From contig CAKRWK010000053.1 of NCBI GenBank assembly GCA_934417455.1, positions 1 through 7,162 on the forward strand: DNA of 7,162 bases. Reading direction: 5' to 3'. Positions 1 to 4,492 of the stretch are shown one piece after another. The DNA is from an uncultured Eubacteriales bacterium. GTDB lineage: Bacteria > Bacillota > Clostridia > Oscillospirales > CAG-272. Below the pieces are notes generated by a model, which had not been told where the DNA came from, searched no databases, and saw nothing but the letters and a program-made list of their open reading frames with translations. The position numbers were made by a program, and so were the translations under genes. The first letter of the stretch is position 1. The number at the start of each line of letters is the position of its first letter.

Positions 1-1141
1 CGGGAGAATCGGTGCCGGTATAACCGTCCGGCACACGGGGCGTTTCACCGTATGCGTACTTTTCCTCGGCAATCAGACGACCGTCTTTATCCACAAAACG
101 GACGGTAAAGCGGCGCGCCTCTTCCCTGTACAGAGCAGTATATACAGTGTCCTCCGTCGCCGGTGTCAGAGGTTTATCCCATCCGTCAAAGACATAAGCC
201 ACCTTCCCTTCCTGAGCCCTCTCGGGCGGGGTCGGTGCCGCAGGCACGGTACCGGCCGCCACGACGGAGGAAGAAAGAACCGTGCCGTCGTAGTCCCTGA
301 ATTCAATATTCACGGAACGGGGTGTCATGGTGTAAACGGCTATATATGTGACGTCTTCCCTGACTTTTGTCGTTTGATTAACGCCGGGCAACCATGCCGA
401 AAACGTGTATGAATACCGGTCGTCGTCCGGACGTTCCGGCGCGGGCGGAATACGGACGGTGTCCTCATACGGATATTCCGCTTCGGAAAGCACTGTTCCG
501 TCATAATCCGTGAATTTCACTGTGTAGTACCGCAGAACCTCGCGGTACGTAGCCTCGTACCGCGCGTCATGCGTCACGGTCGTTTCCACATCTCTGTCCC
601 ATCCGGCAAATTCATAGATATATCTGGTCGTCGGAGCTTTGGTCGGAGTCTCCGGCAATGTGACGGTGTCCATGTATCCGTACTCTTTCTGAGACAGCGT
701 AGCGCCGTCGGCATTGACAAAAGTCACCGTATAGCGTATGGCTTCCCGCTCGAAATATCCTGTCACGGTACCGCTTCCGGTCACGGTTGCGCGGCGGGTG
801 CCGTCGGCAAAGAAGAAGGTGTAGCGGTACCCGGCTTCCGTGTAGGTGGGCAGGGGCGGAATTTCGTCCCCGTACCTTAGATTGTACAGTGCCTGCCGGT
901 CGCTGTCACGGTCTTTCAGTGTGACCGTATACACTTTCGGCGTTTCCGTATAGACAGCGGACACCGTCAAGTGTTCGGTCGCGCGGACAACACGACGGCT
1001 CCATTTGTCAAAACGGTACGTTGCATACGCCGTTTCGTCGTCCGCAGGGTCGGCGGGCGTCGGAACAACCGCACCGAAGGGGAGATTTTCATAAGTAACC
1101 AGCAGCGTTCCCGTTCTGTCAAGATACGTCACCGTATACGT
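1..1141 (-). repeat. Tandem InlB B-repeat-like modules, at least five plus a partial sixth
   Basis: Units start near residues 1102, 1171, 1237, 1305, 1376 and 1444, giving periods of about 69, 66, 69, 71 and 68. The consensus I read is '(R)-Y-T-V-x-F-x-D-x-D-G-T-x-L-x-x-x-x-Y-x-Y-x-D-T-V-x-x-P-x-x-P', then 'Y-x-F-x-x-W-D-x-x-V', then 'V-T-x-x-A-x-Y'. Unit 2 is the most divergent: it lacks the D-G and the Trp. Unit 6 is cut by the window edge. Such modules are beta-grasp-like spacers or binding units on the outside of Firmicutes. Confidence 0.85.
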
Positions 1142-4100
1142 TTCCGCCGTACCGAGCAGGGTGACGGCGCTTTCCATACCGGTCGGAACGTCTGCCGCGC
1201 CGTCGCCGTCGGTGTCGAGACCCGTCACGCGGATGCCGCCGGGCGACGGCAGGTCGGCGAGAAGAAACGACGTGTCCGCGGTATACGGCAGGTCGGCGTA
1301 ATGCGTTCCCCCGTAAAAAGCGGGTATGCTTTTCCACTGACCGCGGAAGGCATAGGTGTTTCCCTCGGGAAGTACGGCACGAACGGAAGAATCGTCAGTG
1401 TTGGTGAGGTACACGCGGGCACCGGAAACGCCGGCAAGCATACCGGCCGTCACGCGGCTTCTCTGGGTGACAATCAGCACCTTCAGGCTGTCCGGCACGG
1501 CGGTTTCGGCCTTTTCGGCCGTATCCGCGCCGTAGAGAGCGCCGAAAACGGCATTTGAAGATGCCGTGCCACCCGTGTACGGAAGTTCAAGGAAGCGAAG
1601 TGCGTCGCATCCGGCAAGGGCGCCGTTGGCGATATTCTCCGTCTGCGACGGGACGGTCAGAAGAATCAGCGACGTACAGCCACGGAATGCGGAGCCGCCG
1701 ACGGACGTCAGGGATGTACAATCGAGAAGGGACACACGGGAGAGGGACACGCAGTCCGAAAAAGCGGATGTGCCGATGCTCCGAAGGGACGGTGTCCCGG
1801 AAAACGTCAGTTCAAACAGGGAGGTGCACCCGGCAAACACACGGCTCGGAAGGTCGGTCAGCGCGGACGGCACGGCGAAGGTTCCGAGCGCGGTACAACC
1901 GGCAAACGCCGACGCACCGACGGTCGTCAGGGACGTTGCCGTCTCCGTCGAAACAAAAGTAAGCGCGGTGCAGTTTTCAAAGGCGGAAGCACCGACGGAA
2001 AGAAGCGACGCGGGCAGGGTGACGCCCGTCACGGCCGTATTGCCGGCAAACGCTCCGTTGCTTATTTCCGTAAGGTTCTTACCGTCTATCGTCGGGAACG
2101 CAACGTCGCCGGCGGCGGACGCCGCGGAGACAAGACGGTATCCGTCCGTCCCGATGACAAGTTCCATTCCGTCCCGGAACATACGCTCGGTCGCATAGGA
2201 AATCGGGCTTTTTCCGCCGTTCCAGTTATGCGTGTATTTGTCGTAACCGAAAGACGTTTCGGTCATGGCGCGGTAGAAATACTTGGAATGTGTCCATCCG
2301 CCCGGTGCTTCGGACAGCAGGGTGGCGAGGGACGCATTGTCGGTACCGGCAAAGACGCCGGCGCCCATCATGCGGACGCTCTCGGGAATCTGCATCCATG
2401 AAAGACTTTTGCAGGACGAAAACGCACCGTCGCCGATGTATTCGACAGTATCGGGAAGCGAAACGTGCGTCACGGTACTGCCGGAAAACGCGCGGGGGCC
2501 GATGCCGGCCACGGTGAGCCCGTCGGCACTGTCCGGCACGGTGACATCCGTTTTTCCGCCGTAATAACCGTAAACGGTATACACGGCGGTACGGTCGCAA
2601 ATGGCGCGGGCGGTTTTGTTCGCCATAGCCTCGCTTTGCGTTTTCCGTATGATGCCGTAAATTTCGTCATACAGGTCGGGATATGCATGTACGTCGGAAT
2701 ACGTACGGAAAATTTCGGTCGCCGTATGGGCGAGAATAAAATAACTGTTCCCGTCGCCGCATTCGACCATAAGGTCAATCATGCGGAGCGTCGGGTCAAC
2801 GAGCCGCAGGTCGAACGGAACGTCAACGTCCGTCGCATCCGCCCACGCGGCATAAAAGGTAACGGGGGTGTCCCCGAATGTATACGTATAGGGATTGACG
2901 GGAACGGTTTTTTCTTTGTCGGCATACCAACCGGCAAAAACCAGTTCCCCGTTTTCCGGCACGGACGGTACGGAAGTCGCCGTACGTCCGACCGCCGCCG
3001 TAAGGGCGACGCCGCCGAGAGAAGAAGAAGAGAAATCATAGGTGACCGTGGTGTAAGTTCCCAGCACAAAAGCGGAAATATCCACCATGCCGTACCCGTA
3101 AAATTCGTCGTATCCCTCGTCGCCGAGGTCGGCGCAGGAAGCGTACAGCGCACGGCGGATGTCCTCCGACGAAGCGTCGGGGTGCAACGATTTGTAAAGC
3201 CCTATCACGGCGGCCACCGCCGGAGAGGCAATGGAAGTGCCGCTGGCTACATTATACCACGCGTCGTAAAGCGTGTCTTTGGCGGTGATGTCTTTTTTAG
3301 CGGTGGAATCGTTCGGATAGGTGCCGCAGAAGAGACTGTCCGACGCGGTAATCCACGTGCCGGGCGCCACGACGCCCACCTTCCCGTAGTTGGAATAATC
3401 GGCAATGGCCGTATAGGAGAGGAAATTCCCGCTCCCGCTTTTCGGGTCTGCACCCGTCCTGAAGTAATTGTAACTTCCGAGCGCACCGACGCTGACAACG
3501 CCGGCACAAGAGGAGGGATAATGCGGGTCGCTGCGGCGGTCATTGCCCGCCGCGCAGACCACCACGGCGCCCGAGGCATTGGCCTCCGCTATCACGCTGT
3601 CGCATCCCGTGATGTATTCGTACCCGCCGAGGGAGAGGTTGATGACGTCGCAACCAATGCTTGTCGCATAGGAAATGCCCGCCATCATTTCGGCCGAGCG
3701 GAACGCGCCGCCCGTATCCGTCAGTTTGATAAAGACAAATTCGCAGTCATACGCGATACCGGCAATGCCGAGACCGTTATCGGCCGCCGCCATGATGACG
3801 GAGGATACCTTGGTACCGTGCGGGGTGCCGGTGGCTTTCAGAATGGAGAAATCTCCGCCGGCGTCCTTCACGCTTTTGCCGGCAGGAACGGAATAGGAAA
3901 GTTCGGAAATGCGCCCGACAAGGTCTTCATGCGTGTAATCGATACCGGAGTCAATCACGGCAATGCGCACCCGCTTGCCGCCGGCATTACCGGCCGTGCT
4001 CTTCCATGTGTCCCCCAGATTCATGAGGGAAAGGTCAAGCGACTCCATCTTGTCGGCAAACGTGTCGTTCGTACCAATGTCTTCGGGATAGAGAATGACG

Positions 4101-4441
4101 TTCGGCGAAAGGTAGGAAAGGTAACGGCCGTCCGCCGCGGAGAGCGCCGTGACGGCGTCCGTCCCTTCCGGCAGGACAAGCGTGCCGTACCGCAGGTCCC
4201 CGTCCATGGACAGCCCGGCGCCGAGGGACGCGGCAATCTTCTCCGCTGTCTCTCTCGGGCAGTCGACAAGACCGAGAGTGCCGGTGTCATAGGCACCGAT
4301 TTCGTCATCGTATCGGGATACGAGTTCCCTCCTCAACGTCCGCCACCGCGCGGCCCTCCCCGCAAAGGCGAGGAGAACCACGGCGGCGGTCATGGCCGCG
4401 AAGAGAAGAAATACACCGATAACGCGTTTCTTTTTCTGCAT
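1..4441 (-). CDS. Secreted subtilisin-like (S8) serine protease with LRR and InlB B-repeat-like domains (3' end outside window)
   Basis: I translated this frame by hand from 4441 to the left edge and met no stop: 1480 codons, C-terminus outside. Residues 1-27 are a signal sequence (KKKR, then hydrophobic 7-27, possible cleavage after A-F-A27) or uncleaved anchor. About 50-120 resembles an I9-type propeptide. The S8 catalytic domain spans about 155-463 with all key residues: D164 in AVIDSGID, H208 in HGTKVSSV, oxyanion N300 in CAAGND, and S403 in SGTSIASPAVA. It is therefore probably an active endopeptidase. Residues 464-534 are a Flg_new-like module (FAGWYAD). Residues 535-618 are unassigned. 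LRR_5 units lie at 620-712 and 768-958, split by an insertion. A DxDxDGxxD loop starts at D1076. From 1102 to the edge there are InlB B-like repeats. ATG 4441 is preferred over ATG 4444 because AAGGA sits 4 bases before it. The anchor, if any, is beyond the window. Fold and catalysis are clear; substrate is unknown. Confidence 0.93.
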   Translation of the reverse strand, partial: MQKKKRVIGVFLLFAAMTAAVVLLAFAGRAARWRTLRRELVSRYDDEIGAYDTGTLGLVDCPRETAEKIAASLGAGLSMDGDLRYGTLVLPEGTDAVTALSAADGRYLSYLSPNVILYPEDIGTNDTFADKMESLDLSLMNLGDTWKSTAGNAGGKRVRIAVIDSGIDYTHEDLVGRISELSYSVPAGKSVKDAGGDFSILKATGTPHGTKVSSVIMAAADNGLGIAGIAYDCEFVFIKLTDTGGAFRSAEMMAGISYATSIGCDVINLSLGGYEYITGCDSVIAEANASGAVVVCAAGNDRRSDPHYPSSCAGVVSVGALGSYNYFRTGADPKSGSGNFLSYTAIADYSNYGKVGVVAPGTWITASDSLFCGTYPNDSTAKKDITAKDTLYDAWYNVASGTSIASPAVAAVIGLYKSLHPDASSEDIRRALYASCADLGDEGYDEFYGYGMVDISAFVLGTYTTVTYDFSSSSLGGVALTAAVGRTATSVPSVPENGELVFAGWYADKEKTVPVNPYTYTFGDTPVTFYAAWADATDVDVPFDLRLVDPTLRMIDLMVECGDGNSYFILAHTATEIFRTYSDVHAYPDLYDEIYGIIRKTQSEAMANKTARAICDRTAVYTVYGYYGGKTDVTVPDSADGLTVAGIGPRAFSGSTVTHVSLPDTVEYIGDGAFSSCKSLSWMQIPESVRMMGAGVFAGTDNASLATLLSEAPGGWTHSKYFYRAMTETSFGYDKYTHNWNGGKSPISYATERMFRDGMELVIGTDGYRLVSAASAAGDVAFPTIDGKNLTEISNGAFAGNTAVTGVTLPASLLSVGASAFENCTALTFVSTETATSLTTVGASAFAGCTALGTFAVPSALTDLPSRVFAGCTSLFELTFSGTPSLRSIGTSAFSDCVSLSRVSLLDCTSLTSVGGSAFRGCTSLILLTVPSQTENIANGALAGCDALRFLELPYTGGTASSNAVFGALYGADTAEKAETAVPDSLKVLIVTQRSRVTAGMLAGVSGARVYLTNTDDSSVRAVLPEGNTYAFRGQWKSIPAFYGGTHYADLPYTADTSFLLADLPSPGGIRVTGLDTDGDGAADVPTGMESAVTLLGTAETYTVTYLDRTGTLLVTYENLPFGAVVPTPADPADDETAYATYRFDKWSRRVVRATEHLTVSAVYTETPKVYTVTLKDRDSDRQALYNLRYGDEIPPLPTYTEAGYRYTFFFADGTRRATVTGSGTVTGYFEREAIRYTVTFVNADGATLSQKEYGYMDTVTLPETPTKAPTTRYIYEFAGWDRDVETTVTHDARYEATYREVLRYYTVKFTDYDGTVLSEAEYPYEDTVRIPPAPERPDDDRYSYTFSAWLPGVNQTTKVREDVTYIAVYTMTPRSVNIEFRDYDGTVLSSSVVAAGTVPAAPTPPERAQEGKVAYVFDGWDKPLTPATEDTVYTALYREEARRFTVRFVDKDGRLIAEEKYAYGETPRVPDGYTGTDSP
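1570..2583 (-). repeat. LRR_5 repeat blocks of the protease, split by an insertion
   Basis: Block 1 (residues about 620-712) opens with the family's usual 'VYTVYGYYGGKTDVTVPD' lead-in and includes RAFSGS, GAFSSC and GVFAGT. An insertion at about 713-767, rich in Trp, Tyr and Lys, follows and replaces the usual post-LRR turn. Block 2 (768-958) has GAFAGN, SAFENC, SAFAGC, RVFAGC, SAFSDC, SAFRGC and GALAGC. The Cys in most units is the normal capping position of this repeat and need not form disulphides. Confidence 0.86.
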
Positions 4442-4492
4442 CATTTCCTTGTACTTCTTTTCCTTTTCAGAAACAAATGGGTTTTTGTAAAT
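4442..4492 (-). other. Short intergenic gap between two probably co-transcribed genes
   Basis: This is the region between the TAA of the LRR gene and the protease start. It is clearly richer in A/T and purines than the flanking coding DNA. I see no hairpin followed by a T-run, so no terminator. A TTTACA at 4491-4486 resembles a -35 box, but no matching -10 follows at 16-18 bases. The two genes are therefore most likely one transcript. The gap carries no stop in the frame shared by both genes. Confidence 0.75.
4445..4450 (-). promoter_or_regulatory. Ribosome binding site deciding the protease start
   Basis: AAGGAA lies directly before two consecutive ATG codons. It is too close to the first ATG (4444-4442), with only one base after AGGA. 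For the second ATG (4441-4439) the spacing after AGGA is 4 bases, which is short but usable. This favours the second ATG; the choice changes the protein by a single methionine. Confidence 0.6.

Noticed and set aside
569..2198. Plus-strand open frames of 100-210 codons opposite the repeat and LRR part of the protease
   Set aside because: They are Arg-rich, low in recognisable pattern, and lie opposite a well-supported coding frame that shows repeated domain motifs.
2470..4308. Minus-strand open frames of 70-124 codons within the protease gene
   Set aside because: They lie in other frames of the same strand; the frame that carries the catalytic motifs runs unbroken through all of them.
4486..4491. 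TTTACA as a -35 box for a separate protease promoter
   Set aside because: No -10-like hexamer follows at a suitable distance; the gap there is purine-rich.
4470..4492. Possible small hairpin (AAAC…GTTT) in the gap as a terminator
   Set aside because: The stem is only four A/T-rich pairs and no T-run follows.
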